Source of the DNA: JACQGD01 sp045628725
GTDB taxonomy: Bacteria > Patescibacteriota > Saccharimonadia > Saccharimonadales > Saccharimonadaceae
NCBI GenBank assembly: GCA_045628725.1
Contig: JAZQPT010000101.1
Coordinates: forward strand, 1-64,000
Direction: 5' to 3'
DNA length: 64,000 nt
Below the pieces are notes generated by a model, which saw only the letters and a program-made list of their open reading frames with translations, was not told the DNA's origin and did not search any database. This document shows, piece after piece, positions 7,950 to 17,267 of the stretch. Each line of letters begins with the position of its first letter. Position 1 is the stretch's first letter. The translations under genes were made by a program, and so were the position numbers.

Positions 7950-8381
7950 TTATTTTTTATCTTTTGGAGTCTCAATAGTAATTTTTTTAGGCTCCGGTAG
8001 TGGAGTGAGCGGAATACTTACCTTTAAGATTCCATCATCTAAACTTGCATCAATCTTGTCGGGATTTGCTCGTTCAGGTAACGCAATGCGTCGATAAAAA
8101 CTACTCGAACTTTCACGAATAACGTATTTCTTGTCCTTGTCTTCTTCTTTTTCGTGACGTTCCGCACTGACGACAAGCGCATTATTGTCGATCTGAATAT
8201 TGACGTCATCTTTGTCAAAATTCGGCAGGTGTGCCTCGACCTGGAGTTTGTTGTCTTTGGTATAGATATCCATCGTTGGTATCGTGACGCCTTTTAGGGG
8301 AGTCATGAAGTCGTCTCCGAAGAACTGCCTCTGGAGGGCACTCAGTTCGGTAATAGGATCCCATTTTGCAAGACTGCTCAT
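7950..8381 (-). CDS. Hsp20 / alpha-crystallin small heat-shock protein
   Basis: A 143-aa ATP-independent holdase. The alpha-crystallin domain spans about residues 33-130, with the usual VEAHLPNFDKDDVNIQID, a charged hinge (KEEDKDK), YRRIALPE and the GILKVSIPL signature near residue 113. The C-terminal tail is short and charged. AAGGAG precedes the ATG; the 200-nt upstream region has TATAAT-like boxes but no CIRCE or HAIR element that I could see. Confidence 0.93.
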   Translation of the reverse strand: MSSLAKWDPITELSALQRQFFGDDFMTPLKGVTIPTMDIYTKDNKLQVEAHLPNFDKDDVNIQIDNNALVVSAERHEKEEDKDKKYVIRESSSSFYRRIALPERANPDKIDASLDDGILKVSIPLTPLPEPKKITIETPKDKK

Positions 8382-8586
8382 TATCTTTCTCCTTTCATTT
8401 AATAATATGAATTTGAGAGAAGCATAGATAGCTTCTAGCTTTATTATAGCTATCTTGCACAGCTAAAAATGTGAGATAACTCACTATAATTTTTATGGTC
8501 TACTAACTACTCTATTAAATTACACGCCGCTTTGTTTTAGTTTTTGATGTTGTTACAAACAAGCATATGCGTCATAATCATTACGT

Positions 8587-10545
8587 ATGACCAGTACCTC
8601 TCATAGTTCAGATATATCACCCAATGCAACAGGCGTGCGTCAGTTAGATTCGCCCGGTCAGCAACTGCATTTACAGGTAGGTGTTATTGATTCGCAGATT
8701 TGGTACAGTCTGGCTGATAGTAATAAGCAGACTATCGCTGCCGCATCTAAAATCGCCATATATATAGCGGACAAAAATGTCCTCGATGTGACCGACCCGA
8801 TTGAATATATCGAATCATCATTTGATGAAACATGGGAACAGCCGTGGGGTGAACAGCGGTATGTGCGAAATAATTATAACGAACTTGCGCTAGACACTCG
8901 AACGTTTACGGTACGATTCCGGTTATTCGATGATGGCCTTGGGTTTCGCTATGAATTAAAGGGGCAGGGCGAAGTCACTGTTCAGCGTGAAGAAACTGAA
9001 TTTAATATCGGTAACGATGCGCCTGCATGGTGGATTCCAGCGCTTGGCCAAAACCACTATGAGCATTTATACAAAAAGACACTACTAAGCGACATCGATA
9101 CAGCACATACACCAATCACAGTAGAGATGAAAAACGGAAGCTTTTTATCGATTCATGAAGCCGCGCTCTACGATTACGGTGCGATGAATATTATACCGTC
9201 GGCAAATGGCGTTACGAGTACGATCACCCCAATCACAAGTGGTGACGCGGCTAAAATATCACTCCCATTTTGTGTGCCATGGCGGACGATTACTGTATCT
9301 GATACGGCAGTTGGACTTGGTGTGTCAAAAATAATGCTCAATCTAAACGAGCCTTCGAAAATAAAAGACACGTCATGGGTGCAGCCAATGAAATTTATGG
9401 GAATTTGGTGGGCGATGTTCATCGGGTACTACACATGGGGAAGCGGCGACAAACACGGCGCGACAACGGCAAATGCCCTGCGTTATATCAATGCAGCAAA
9501 AGATCTAGGAATTGCAGGGCTTTTGATTGAGGGTTGGAACGAGACTTGGGACGGCGACTGGACGAAAAACGGCGAAAAGATGAATCATATGCAGCCGTAT
9601 CCTGATTTTGATATGTACGCCGTTACGACGTATGCAAAATCGCAGGGAATAGATATTATTGGTCACCACGAAACATCTGGCAATATATCCCACTACGAAT
9701 GGGAACTGCCAGAAGCCTATGATTATTACCGCATGTTTGATGTCCGGTATATTAAAACGGGGTATGTCGCGCCGCGGCTAAATACGGGTGATTTTCATTC
9801 ATCGCAAGTTGGTGTGCAGCATTACCAAAAAACAGTAGAAATGGCTGCAGCCCGAAAGATAATGCTCGATATTCACGAACCTGTAAAAGGGACGGGAGTA
9901 GAGCGCACATGGCCTAATCTGTTAACGCGCGAAGGAGTGATGGGGCAAGAGTATGAAGGCGGTGCAGTGACGCCGGAACATACAACTGTCCTGCCGTATA
10001 CGCGACTACTCGCGGGGCCGCTCGACTACACTCCGGGGCTATTCAAACTTACGGGTACGAGCCGCAGTGTGTCATCGACATTAACCAAGCAGTTAGCGTT
10101 TTATGTGACAATGTACAGCCCAATGCAAATGGCTGCCGACCTGCCTGAGCATTACGAACTGTACCGTGATGCGTTTGAATTTATAAGGGACGTGCCACTT
10201 AGCTGGGAGACGACAATACCTATTGACGGTGTCATTAGCGATTATTTTGTGACTGCTCGCAAAGACCGAAATAGTGATGACTGGTATATCGGAGGCCTGA
10301 CGGATGAAGAGTCGCGAACGGTGACGGTAGATTTGAATTTTCTGCAAGATCATAGGTCGTATACTGCAACGATCTATCGCGACGCCGAAGACGCACACTG
10401 GCAGAGCAACCCAGAGGCGTACGTGATTGAACATCAGCAAGTTACGATACAGACATCACTGACGATCAATATGGCACCGGGTGGCGGATTTGTCGTCCGT
10501 ATTCGTCCAGAAGGTCAGACACCGTACCCTTATCCGCACATGTAG
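8587..10545 (+). CDS. Glycoside hydrolase family 97 (alpha-glucosidase/alpha-galactosidase type)
   Basis: A 652-aa GH97 enzyme. The N-terminal beta-supersandwich (about 20-260) is followed by the catalytic barrel with KFMGIWWAMFIGYYTWGSG, LLIEGWNETWDGDW and IIGHHETSG, then MLDIHEPVKGTG and a C-terminal beta domain from about residue 555. GH97 members are calcium-dependent exo-alpha-glycosidases, best known as SusB of Bacteroidetes. No signal peptide is evident, so it probably acts on imported oligosaccharides. It stands alone, without transporter genes. An 8-nt gap after a CATAAT box suggests a near-leaderless start. Confidence 0.9.
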   Translation: MTSTSHSSDISPNATGVRQLDSPGQQLHLQVGVIDSQIWYSLADSNKQTIAAASKIAIYIADKNVLDVTDPIEYIESSFDETWEQPWGEQRYVRNNYNELALDTRTFTVRFRLFDDGLGFRYELKGQGEVTVQREETEFNIGNDAPAWWIPALGQNHYEHLYKKTLLSDIDTAHTPITVEMKNGSFLSIHEAALYDYGAMNIIPSANGVTSTITPITSGDAAKISLPFCVPWRTITVSDTAVGLGVSKIMLNLNEPSKIKDTSWVQPMKFMGIWWAMFIGYYTWGSGDKHGATTANALRYINAAKDLGIAGLLIEGWNETWDGDWTKNGEKMNHMQPYPDFDMYAVTTYAKSQGIDIIGHHETSGNISHYEWELPEAYDYYRMFDVRYIKTGYVAPRLNTGDFHSSQVGVQHYQKTVEMAAARKIMLDIHEPVKGTGVERTWPNLLTREGVMGQEYEGGAVTPEHTTVLPYTRLLAGPLDYTPGLFKLTGTSRSVSSTLTKQLAFYVTMYSPMQMAADLPEHYELYRDAFEFIRDVPLSWETTIPIDGVISDYFVTARKDRNSDDWYIGGLTDEESRTVTVDLNFLQDHRSYTATIYRDAEDAHWQSNPEAYVIEHQQVTIQTSLTINMAPGGGFVVRIRPEGQTPYPYPHM

Positions 10546-10591
10546 TCGATTACAGTGAATCTTTATATTCCTGCTATACTATGAATAAATT

Positions 10592-11191
10592 ATGAATCAA
10601 ATAAAACATTTTCCACAAATCGCAAAACAATTTATCCTAACGCGAAAAGAACTCGTTATCGGAGTGGCATTTGTATTGGCTATTATTGCGATAATCGCTG
10701 CCATTGCTCTGCTAGTGCAATCGAGTAAACCGAATATTGTTTATCAGCCCGCCAAAGCATGTGAGCTTTTGAACATTAGCGATGCGCAGTCGTTGATGGG
10801 CACAGCGACGTTCAATAGTCAGAATCGAGCGCCTGTTGTATCGGGTGACTTGGCGACGAGTAATTGTGGGTACACTGACGGCAACACCGATACAGAGAAT
10901 TTAATTGTTGCAGCTATTATGGTGCGTTCGGCTATTAACGATAACGGCAACGAACAGAACAGGACAGAATTTAAAGCTGGTCGGCCATCTAAAAATATTC
11001 AGGTAATCGATGGTGTCGGCGACAGTGCTTATTTTAATGAAAATCTTGGCCAGCTGAATATACTTGATGGTAATAACTGGATCATTTTGAGCTATGGACT
11101 TGGGTCGGAGCCTCAGGCGAATACGATTGAACAGGTACTGGAACTAGCTAATGTTGTTATCGTCCCAAAGACAGTAGTAAGTAATTTCTAG
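10592..11191 (+). CDS. Membrane-anchored extracytoplasmic protein (DUF3558-like)
   Basis: A 199-aa protein with one N-terminal membrane anchor (about residues 22-44) and an outer domain. Two cysteines (ACELL and SNCGYTD) could form a disulfide, and the pattern CELLNISDAQSLMG...CGYTDG resembles actinobacterial DUF3558 proteins. TATACT at 10575-10580 precedes the start. The next gene has the same topology, so the pair may be a surface-protein unit. Function unknown. Confidence 0.65.
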   Translation: MNQIKHFPQIAKQFILTRKELVIGVAFVLAIIAIIAAIALLVQSSKPNIVYQPAKACELLNISDAQSLMGTATFNSQNRAPVVSGDLATSNCGYTDGNTDTENLIVAAIMVRSAINDNGNEQNRTEFKAGRPSKNIQVIDGVGDSAYFNENLGQLNILDGNNWIILSYGLGSEPQANTIEQVLELANVVIVPKTVVSNF

Positions 11192-11270
11192 AATTTAAAA
11201 TTTCGTCCTTCATCTTGTCAGTTGCTCCTGAGAATGATTAAATAAAGCATAAGAATTCTATGGAGTGTTG

Positions 11271-12077
11271 ATGTATATAAAAAAACGAAGAAGTAAACAT
11301 AAAATTATTATCACGTTTATTGTCGTTATGATCGCAGTCATAGTTGGAGCGGGAATATTTGCCTGGTATCAGTTTTTAGCGATTAGCCAAGAAAACAAAG
11401 TCGGTCAATTAGTCATAAAAGAATCTGGCGCTGATGAATCTGCGGGCATACTAGATCTCTGCGGACCAGAGGATGACGATAAAGCGACATCGGGCACATT
11501 CTGTTCAAAAGAAATTGGAATAAAGACAACGGTTCCCGCTATCTTTGCAGGTACAATGACGAAAGCCGAAAACTATCCTGTGTTCCAGGGTTCGCTTAAT
11601 CCCAATACAAAATCAAACGCAGGATCTGCACTGAACGTATATCGATCGTCTGTGGTAAATAGCGCTGGAACATTTACGTTCACTATTGCACAGGAGCCAC
11701 TCCGGACTGGTTACGTTGATATGTATCATGCGATGCAAAATTTGTATTTCGATGCGACAACCAAAGAGCTCTACCAAGTAAATAGCCCAGTAGCGCAATC
11801 AAACACCCAAACAGGTGGCGTTACGACGTCAGGAGCCTATACTAAGGGTGTTCCGATACCCGCATTTACCGCAATGGGCAAAAGGTTTTTCCAAGGATCA
11901 AATAGCGAACCAGGTAAAACGGACAATACTTATTTGACGGTTATCGATGATAAAATATTAAAAATATCATTAAAATACGTTGGTCAATCAGGTGCGGCTA
12001 ATAGCTCGTCAAAGGCGTTAGTGAATAAAGTATACAAAGAGCTTGAGACGTCGCTACGGACAATAAAGACTTCTTAA
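11271..12077 (+). CDS. Membrane-anchored extracytoplasmic protein, unknown
   Basis: A 268-aa protein with a lysine/arginine-rich start (MYIKKRRSKHKIII), one transmembrane helix at about residues 13-37 and a soluble outer domain with two Cys (LDLCGPED and FCSKEIG). The ATG at 11271 is preferred over GTG 11265 because GGAG lies 6 nt upstream. It follows a gene of the same design. No family recognised. Confidence 0.65.
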   Translation: MYIKKRRSKHKIIITFIVVMIAVIVGAGIFAWYQFLAISQENKVGQLVIKESGADESAGILDLCGPEDDDKATSGTFCSKEIGIKTTVPAIFAGTMTKAENYPVFQGSLNPNTKSNAGSALNVYRSSVVNSAGTFTFTIAQEPLRTGYVDMYHAMQNLYFDATTKELYQVNSPVAQSNTQTGGVTTSGAYTKGVPIPAFTAMGKRFFQGSNSEPGKTDNTYLTVIDDKILKISLKYVGQSGAANSSSKALVNKVYKELETSLRTIKTS

Positions 12078-12082
12078 CGTGT

Positions 12083-12634
12083 CTATGTGCTGATTACTGT
12101 GTCAATCAGTCTACCGTTTCTTGATAGTTGCGGGTCGGTGCACGCGGCAAGATTAAAGCAGCATGGCCGTCGCTTGCCAGAGCGTAATTTTGCTACCGTT
12201 ACTTCGATGCGACGACGCCGTGTATCTGCATTACCGGTAGCGTTAATCCACCGAATCCATTCGTATCGAGCCATGGGCGTAATACTGTTCCATAGAGTAT
12301 GTACGTCGGGCGCTGCAGTAAAGGCAGTGACAAAATCATCAGGCAGTTGAGGTTCTGGCCAGTCTTTTGTTGCTGTCAACTCTACTGACACCATGTCGCC
12401 CGATGTAATGTGGGCGAGATTTTGCATGTCATCATCAACACGCATCCAGTGCCCCCAGTTTCCGTCTGGTTCGAGGACTGTCTTGAACTCATATTCATTT
12501 ATTTTGCCGACAACAGCAACTTGTCCCCGCGATGGTAGTTGGTCGCTTTCACTTGCGGGAAGTCGCAGAATAGCCTGCTCTTTTACTGTATAGAGTACTG
12601 CCTGGAAGTGGATTGTCGGAGGTGTCGCCTTCAT
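12083..12634 (-). CDS. DUF1905 plus YdeI/OmpD-associated domain protein
   Basis: A 183-aa cytoplasmic protein: DUF1905 (about 5-95, a small beta-barrel with a GHWMRV segment) followed by the YdeI/OmpD-associated motif (DDFVTAFTAAPDVHTLWNSI, then RYEWIRWINATGNADTRRRR, about 98-155). Homologues are loosely linked to bacteriocin and peptide resistance; the molecular role is unknown. The C-terminal CCFNLAACTDP is a family-typical tail. On its strand TATAGT ends 6 nt before the ATG, so it is probably leaderless. Confidence 0.82.
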   Translation of the reverse strand: MKATPPTIHFQAVLYTVKEQAILRLPASESDQLPSRGQVAVVGKINEYEFKTVLEPDGNWGHWMRVDDDMQNLAHITSGDMVSVELTATKDWPEPQLPDDFVTAFTAAPDVHTLWNSITPMARYEWIRWINATGNADTRRRRIEVTVAKLRSGKRRPCCFNLAACTDPQLSRNGRLIDTVIST

Positions 12635-12711
12635 ACCTTTACTATAGCAAAGATCACAGCATCTCTTATAGTACGAGTAGTTAAAAATAAAGCGGGTATT
12701 CGTTATAATAG

Positions 12712-13362
12712 ATGGTAGTGATAAAAAAGTTTAGGCGCAAATTAAAACGGATATTCAAGCGGTGGTTACGGAATAGAACTCTTGTTCTTGTGCTACTCGC
12801 GGTACTGTTTGTTGCCGGTGTATCCGTATATACTAGTGTTATTCAGGATAAACGTTTTATGGTAGACCAATCAACATACAAATCGTTGCTGCAGCTAATA
12901 GGCAATGCCGAAAGTAACGGCAATTATAACGCGTATTTTGGTAACGCAAGCAATCAGTCTATAGACTTTACGTCTATGTCGATAGGAGATGTATTGCAGT
13001 GGCAAAAAGATTTCGTCCAGCAAGGTAACGCAAGTAGCGCGGTAGGAAGATATCAGATTATCGACTCTACATTAGCTGGATTGATTAAACAGCGCGGAAT
13101 AGACACCGGCAAAAAGTTCGATCAGGCTACTCAAGACATGCTGGCCATTGCGCTACTAGAGCGTCGAGGGAGTGAAAAGTATATCAATAACGAAATATCG
13201 CGTGAGCAATTCGCTGCTAATCTAGCCATGGAATGGGCGGCATTGCCAAAAGTGATCGGCGAGAGTCCTGGTGATAGTTACTATGCAGGCGATGGCTTGA
13301 ATAAAGCTCGAGTTGAAACCGGTGCTGTGCTAGCCGCTATTGAGCCTATAAAGTCGCGCTGA
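12712..13362 (+). CDS. Membrane-anchored lysozyme-like muramidase
   Basis: A 216-aa protein with a very basic start, one transmembrane helix (about 25-43) and an extracytoplasmic lysozyme-fold domain. NAESNGNYNAYFGN gives a candidate catalytic Glu, and SSAVGRYQIIDSTL with the later Gln-rich helix resembles GH104 phage endolysin/lytic transglycosylases. Likely role: local peptidoglycan cutting, either for self-remodelling or on the host cell. TATAAT (12704-12709) lies so close to ATG 12712 that a leaderless start at GTG 12718 fits the promoter better. Confidence 0.7.
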   Translation: MVVIKKFRRKLKRIFKRWLRNRTLVLVLLAVLFVAGVSVYTSVIQDKRFMVDQSTYKSLLQLIGNAESNGNYNAYFGNASNQSIDFTSMSIGDVLQWQKDFVQQGNASSAVGRYQIIDSTLAGLIKQRGIDTGKKFDQATQDMLAIALLERRGSEKYINNEISREQFAANLAMEWAALPKVIGESPGDSYYAGDGLNKARVETGAVLAAIEPIKSR

Positions 13363-13422
13363 CGATACCGGGTACAGCTTATACTTGCGCGCATGATGTG
13401 GTGACGCTAAAATAATCAACAC

Positions 13423-14532
13423 ATGAACGTATACCGAAAAGAACTTGGCGACAAACTGATTTTTAGTGATGAAGAGCTGCATGATCACGAGGGTTTACAA
13501 GCGCGCCATCCAGTATTTGCTCGTGCGTTGGTGATTCAGGAACTACTAAGTTGCTATATTGATTTTCCGTCTGAACTAGAAGAGGTATTAGAATCTATCG
13601 TAGATCATCTGGATGATGCTTCTCGGCGAGCCCGATTGTCTGGTAGTGATGCAAGGGTGTTTGGCGAAGCACAGTACATCAAAAATCATGAGGCATACGC
13701 AAGCAAGGTAACCGGCACAATCGGTGTTGGTGATGACGCTATGGAGGAGCTTAGTAACGTTACTGACGAGCAGGATCCTAAAAACACCGTTCCCTATACC
13801 GAAGTGCCTGGGCAATTTATCGGATTTGGGTTTAATATAACGCTTCCTAGTGACTACGATGATTACGAGATCGATGATGACCTGGATGATGTCCTATGTA
13901 CGGCAGAACTTGTGTATCAGGTACAAACTGACTACGTTAAAACATCGCTTGGAACGCTTGCGGTCTACGCAACTGGTGTCGTGGGCAAGACGGAACTGTT
14001 ATTCGAGCAAGACGCAAAACAAGAGGCTGATGTTGCATTGAGTGCGGCGGCTAGCCTACAATCTGAAAAGTCGAATGTTCAGATTAATAAAACAATAGAC
14101 GAAATTAAAACAATAGTAGACGGAGCTGATGTGAACGTTCCTCGTGTTTATCGGTCTGTTGCTGACAAGATCCACGCAGTAGTGAATAGTCCTAATGCAA
14201 ATATCAGCGACACGATGGTGACGGCGATATTAGACTACCTGAAAGTTGGTTTTGACCTAGATAAATGCATTACGGCGACATCTAATACTATCTTCGAGAA
14301 AGACGGTGTTAGCGGCGACTATAGAAATACCGTTAACGACGACAATGTGAGCGAGCAATATCTAAATGGTGCAGATTTTGTCTGCATGCCTGCAATTTCA
14401 CTGTCAGGAGCCAGCGAAGATAAGCGTGAGGTATACCTAGCTACGGCAGGCTATGACACTAACGGAGAGCACGTCACTGCGTACATACCGCTGAGCTGTT
14501 TGCTTGATTTAGAGCCGAGAGTAAATTACTAA
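13423..14532 (+). CDS. Acidic cytoplasmic protein of unknown function
   Basis: A 369-aa protein with no signal peptide or membrane segment and strongly acidic character, including DDYDDYEIDDD around residue 144. Predicted mostly helical in the second half. No motif or family recognised. An AATAAT box ends 6 nt before the ATG, consistent with leaderless initiation. It stands between the lysozyme-like gene and the pentapeptide gene without sharing strand patterns that would show an operon. Confidence 0.6.
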   Translation: MNVYRKELGDKLIFSDEELHDHEGLQARHPVFARALVIQELLSCYIDFPSELEEVLESIVDHLDDASRRARLSGSDARVFGEAQYIKNHEAYASKVTGTIGVGDDAMEELSNVTDEQDPKNTVPYTEVPGQFIGFGFNITLPSDYDDYEIDDDLDDVLCTAELVYQVQTDYVKTSLGTLAVYATGVVGKTELLFEQDAKQEADVALSAAASLQSEKSNVQINKTIDEIKTIVDGADVNVPRVYRSVADKIHAVVNSPNANISDTMVTAILDYLKVGFDLDKCITATSNTIFEKDGVSGDYRNTVNDDNVSEQYLNGADFVCMPAISLSGASEDKREVYLATAGYDTNGEHVTAYIPLSCLLDLEPRVNY

Positions 14533-14556
14533 ATCACGACTAGGATAGTTGCAGTT

Positions 14557-15198
14557 TTATGCAATCTTGATACCGACTTCTGCGGCAAAATAGGGTGCAA
14601 GTTGCATTAGCTGATCGTAACTTATCGTCAATCCCTTTAGGCTGCTCGAACCCTTAATTCCCTCTAGTTGTGATTTTGATATATCTACTTTTAGCATCTT
14701 GGCGCTCGCAAACGTAATGTTATTTATCGTACAATTGATAAACGCGACGTTTTTCAACTTTGCATTATAAAAGTCTACATCGTCTAAAACACAGTCTTCG
14801 AAAACACAGTTTTCAATAGTTGAAAAACGAAAGTTCATAAGTTCGAGCTTTGAGTTTGCGAAACGCACGTTTTTAAACGTACTGTTTGATACTTGCATGC
14901 CACTACAGCGCGCGCCGTCAACCAGGACTACATGCCAGCTTGAATTCGGTAATTTACTAGCTGTGAAATTGCAGTTCTTGAATTCGCAGCTAAATATGTC
15001 TGATCGCTCAATTGAGATTGAGGAAAAATCACCTTTGTTTATGCGTGATTCAGATAGGCTAATGTATTTTTGAGTAAACCCGACCATATCGGCGTTGTCG
15101 ATAGATGCATCGGTGATAGTATCGTCACTTTCAAGCGTGGACTTGATGTCAAGGATCGTATCAAGGTCGCGGATGAGTGTCGGTTGTAGGATTTTCAT
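14557..15198 (-). CDS. Pentapeptide-repeat protein
   Basis: A 213-aa protein whose residues about 65-185 consist of five-residue repeats of the A(D/N)LXX kind (for example FKNCNF, FANSKL, FEDCVL, FYNAKL, FINCTI, FASAKM), forming a right-handed quadrilateral beta-helix. The N-terminal 60 residues and the C-terminal helix (LMQLAPYFAAEVGI) are capping parts common in the family. Some members mimic DNA and protect gyrase; nothing here points to that in particular. Confidence 0.85.
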   Translation of the reverse strand: MKILQPTLIRDLDTILDIKSTLESDDTITDASIDNADMVGFTQKYISLSESRINKGDFSSISIERSDIFSCEFKNCNFTASKLPNSSWHVVLVDGARCSGMQVSNSTFKNVRFANSKLELMNFRFSTIENCVFEDCVLDDVDFYNAKLKNVAFINCTINNITFASAKMLKVDISKSQLEGIKGSSSLKGLTISYDQLMQLAPYFAAEVGIKIA

Positions 15199-15329
15199 TC
15201 TGTAGACAACTATGACATGGCAGGGGGCATATTAATAGAATTGATTTATTGCGACAAATCGTAACACTGAATTGGTGACAGCTAATAGAAAGGATCTTTT
15301 AATAATTATATAAACTTAAGCCACATCGT

Positions 15330-15358
15330 TTATTAAATAGTGCCATCTGCGCTATAAT
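15330..15358 (+). promoter_or_regulatory. Promoter of the carotenoid operon
   Basis: TTATTA (15330-15335), 17 nt, TATAAT (15353-15358). The -10 ends 10 nt before the crtE ATG, so the leader would be only a few nucleotides. No other promoter is visible until after the last crt gene, which makes the six genes one transcript. Confidence 0.65.
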
Positions 15359-15368
15359 GAGGTGACTA

Positions 15369-16439
15369 ATGACCCATTTAGCCACAAATGAAACTGTCGC
15401 AGTGCAGCGTATCAATGAAACGATCGATTCATTTTTTGAACATAACATTACTGAATCTGCACATATAAACAGTTACTATGAGCAACTGTGGCGCGACATG
15501 CATCGACTAGCAATGTCTGGCGGCAAAAGATTACGCCCACGGATGGTGCTACGATCTTATGCTGCATTTGGCGGCACCGATTACGAAGCGATTCTTCCTA
15601 TTGCCGCAACGCAAGAGTTGATGCATATGAGTTTGCTCATTCATGATGATATTATTGACCGCGATGATGTTCGATACGGTGTCGATAATATTATGGGTAA
15701 ATACGAAAAAGAATATTATGCGCATGTCATTGATGTAAATGATAGACGTCATTACGCACAGAGTGCGGCGCTTCTCGCTGGCGATCTGTTGCTATCAGGA
15801 AGCTATGAGTTGATGCTAGAGACAGGCATCGATCCTACAAAATTGTTAGCTGTACAAAAAATTCATGGACAGAGTATATTCGCCGTCGCAGGCGGCGAGT
15901 TGATTGATACCGAATCGGCATTTCGACAAATGGGCGAAATCGACGCGCAGACCGTTGCGCTGTATAAAACAGCTATCTATACCTTTGTTGGTCCTCTACT
16001 CATCGGCGCAATCCTTGCTGATGCGTCATCGGAGCAAAAGAAAGACTTGGAAGCGTTTGCCCGACACCTAGGAGTTGCGTATCAGCTGCGCGATGATGTC
16101 ATAGGTACATTTGGTGACGAAAATAAAATTGGCAAAACAACCATCGGTGATATACGCGAAGGTAAACATACGTATATGGTAGAGCAGTTTTTCGCATTAG
16201 CTTCGGACGAAGAAAAGACATACTTTAATTTATATTTTGGAGACAAAGATATCCAAAAAAGTGAAGTCGAGACGATCAAGAAGTTACTTGTTTCGACCGG
16301 TGCATTGCAGCGGACAGAAGACGCCATAAACACATATTCACAGGATGCCCGCAGTGCGCTTTCAAAAATTAGAATTGAGAATGAATATATGAATGAACTG
16401 TATGACCTAGTAGATATAGTCACGAAACGAGATAAGTAA
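15369..16439 (+). CDS. crtE: Geranylgeranyl diphosphate synthase (polyprenyl synthetase)
   Basis: A 356-aa trans-isoprenyl diphosphate synthase that makes GGPP from IPP and FPP or DMAPP. The first Asp-rich motif is LIHDDIIDRDD (about 93-103) and the second is RDDVIGTFGD (about 242-251); GGKRLRPRM binds the pyrophosphate. It opens the carotenoid operon and its stop overlaps the ATG of crtB by one base (TAATG). The length and motif spacing resemble actinobacterial IdsA/CrtE. No genes for IPP synthesis are present in the window, so precursors must come from elsewhere or from a host. Confidence 0.92.
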   Translation: MTHLATNETVAVQRINETIDSFFEHNITESAHINSYYEQLWRDMHRLAMSGGKRLRPRMVLRSYAAFGGTDYEAILPIAATQELMHMSLLIHDDIIDRDDVRYGVDNIMGKYEKEYYAHVIDVNDRRHYAQSAALLAGDLLLSGSYELMLETGIDPTKLLAVQKIHGQSIFAVAGGELIDTESAFRQMGEIDAQTVALYKTAIYTFVGPLLIGAILADASSEQKKDLEAFARHLGVAYQLRDDVIGTFGDENKIGKTTIGDIREGKHTYMVEQFFALASDEEKTYFNLYFGDKDIQKSEVETIKKLLVSTGALQRTEDAINTYSQDARSALSKIRIENEYMNELYDLVDIVTKRDK

Positions 16440-17266
16440 TGGATCTATATAAACGCGTCTCATACGCCGTCAGTCGGCTCGTTACTGAGCAGTATTCAAC
16501 ATCATTCAGTATGAGTACGCGACTTTTTGATGTATCAATACGAAACGATATTTATGCTGTCTATGGTTTAGTTCGGATTGCTGATGAGATTGTTGATACG
16601 TACCGAGGCGATGATGCAGAAATGCTCCTCAATAGATTAGAAAATGAGACCTATGAAGCAATACGGCGAGGCTACGACGCCAACCCGGTTGTACATGCAT
16701 TTGCACAAACAGCTGCGCAGTTTTCAATTGATAATGAACTGATACGGGCGTTCTTTGCAAGTATGGCGATGGATTTAAAGCCACAGGAATATACTTCCGA
16801 CAAGTATGAATTGTATATCTATGGGTCGGCGGAAGTCGTTGGTTTGATGTGTTTAAAGGTTTTTTGCCAGAATAATAAACAACAATATGACGAACTGACA
16901 CCTGGTGCGAGAGCATTGGGGTCGGCATATCAAAAGATTAATTTTCTGCGTGACATTGCCGCTGACTATAAAGAACTTGGACGATTGTATTTCCCTAGAA
17001 TTTCATATGAAGAGTTTGATGAATCTGCAAAGAATGAAATTATTGATGATATAGAAAAAGATATAGATAAAGCTAAAAAGTACGTAGGGCAACTACCAGA
17101 AAATAGCCGAAAAGCTGTAACACTCAGTATGTCGTATTACGGCGAGCTGCTAGTGCGATTGAAACAAGTTCCTGCTTCGAAATTAAAAGATCAACGTGTG
17201 CGTATAAACAATGGACACAAATTAGCGTTACTAGCGAGCGTGATGATGGGAACGAGAAAGATATAA
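16439..17266 (+). CDS. crtB: Phytoene synthase
   Basis: A 275-aa squalene/phytoene synthase joining two GGPP to phytoene. Both Asp-rich motifs are visible: ADEIVDTYRGDD (about 42-53) and YQKINFLRDIAADY (about 163-176), as is the RLYFP segment. Length is slightly below the usual 290-310 aa. Overlap with crtE and a 1-nt gap to crtI show tight translational coupling. Confidence 0.94.
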   Translation: MDLYKRVSYAVSRLVTEQYSTSFSMSTRLFDVSIRNDIYAVYGLVRIADEIVDTYRGDDAEMLLNRLENETYEAIRRGYDANPVVHAFAQTAAQFSIDNELIRAFFASMAMDLKPQEYTSDKYELYIYGSAEVVGLMCLKVFCQNNKQQYDELTPGARALGSAYQKINFLRDIAADYKELGRLYFPRISYEEFDESAKNEIIDDIEKDIDKAKKYVGQLPENSRKAVTLSMSYYGELLVRLKQVPASKLKDQRVRINNGHKLALLASVMMGTRKI

Positions 17267-17267
17267 C

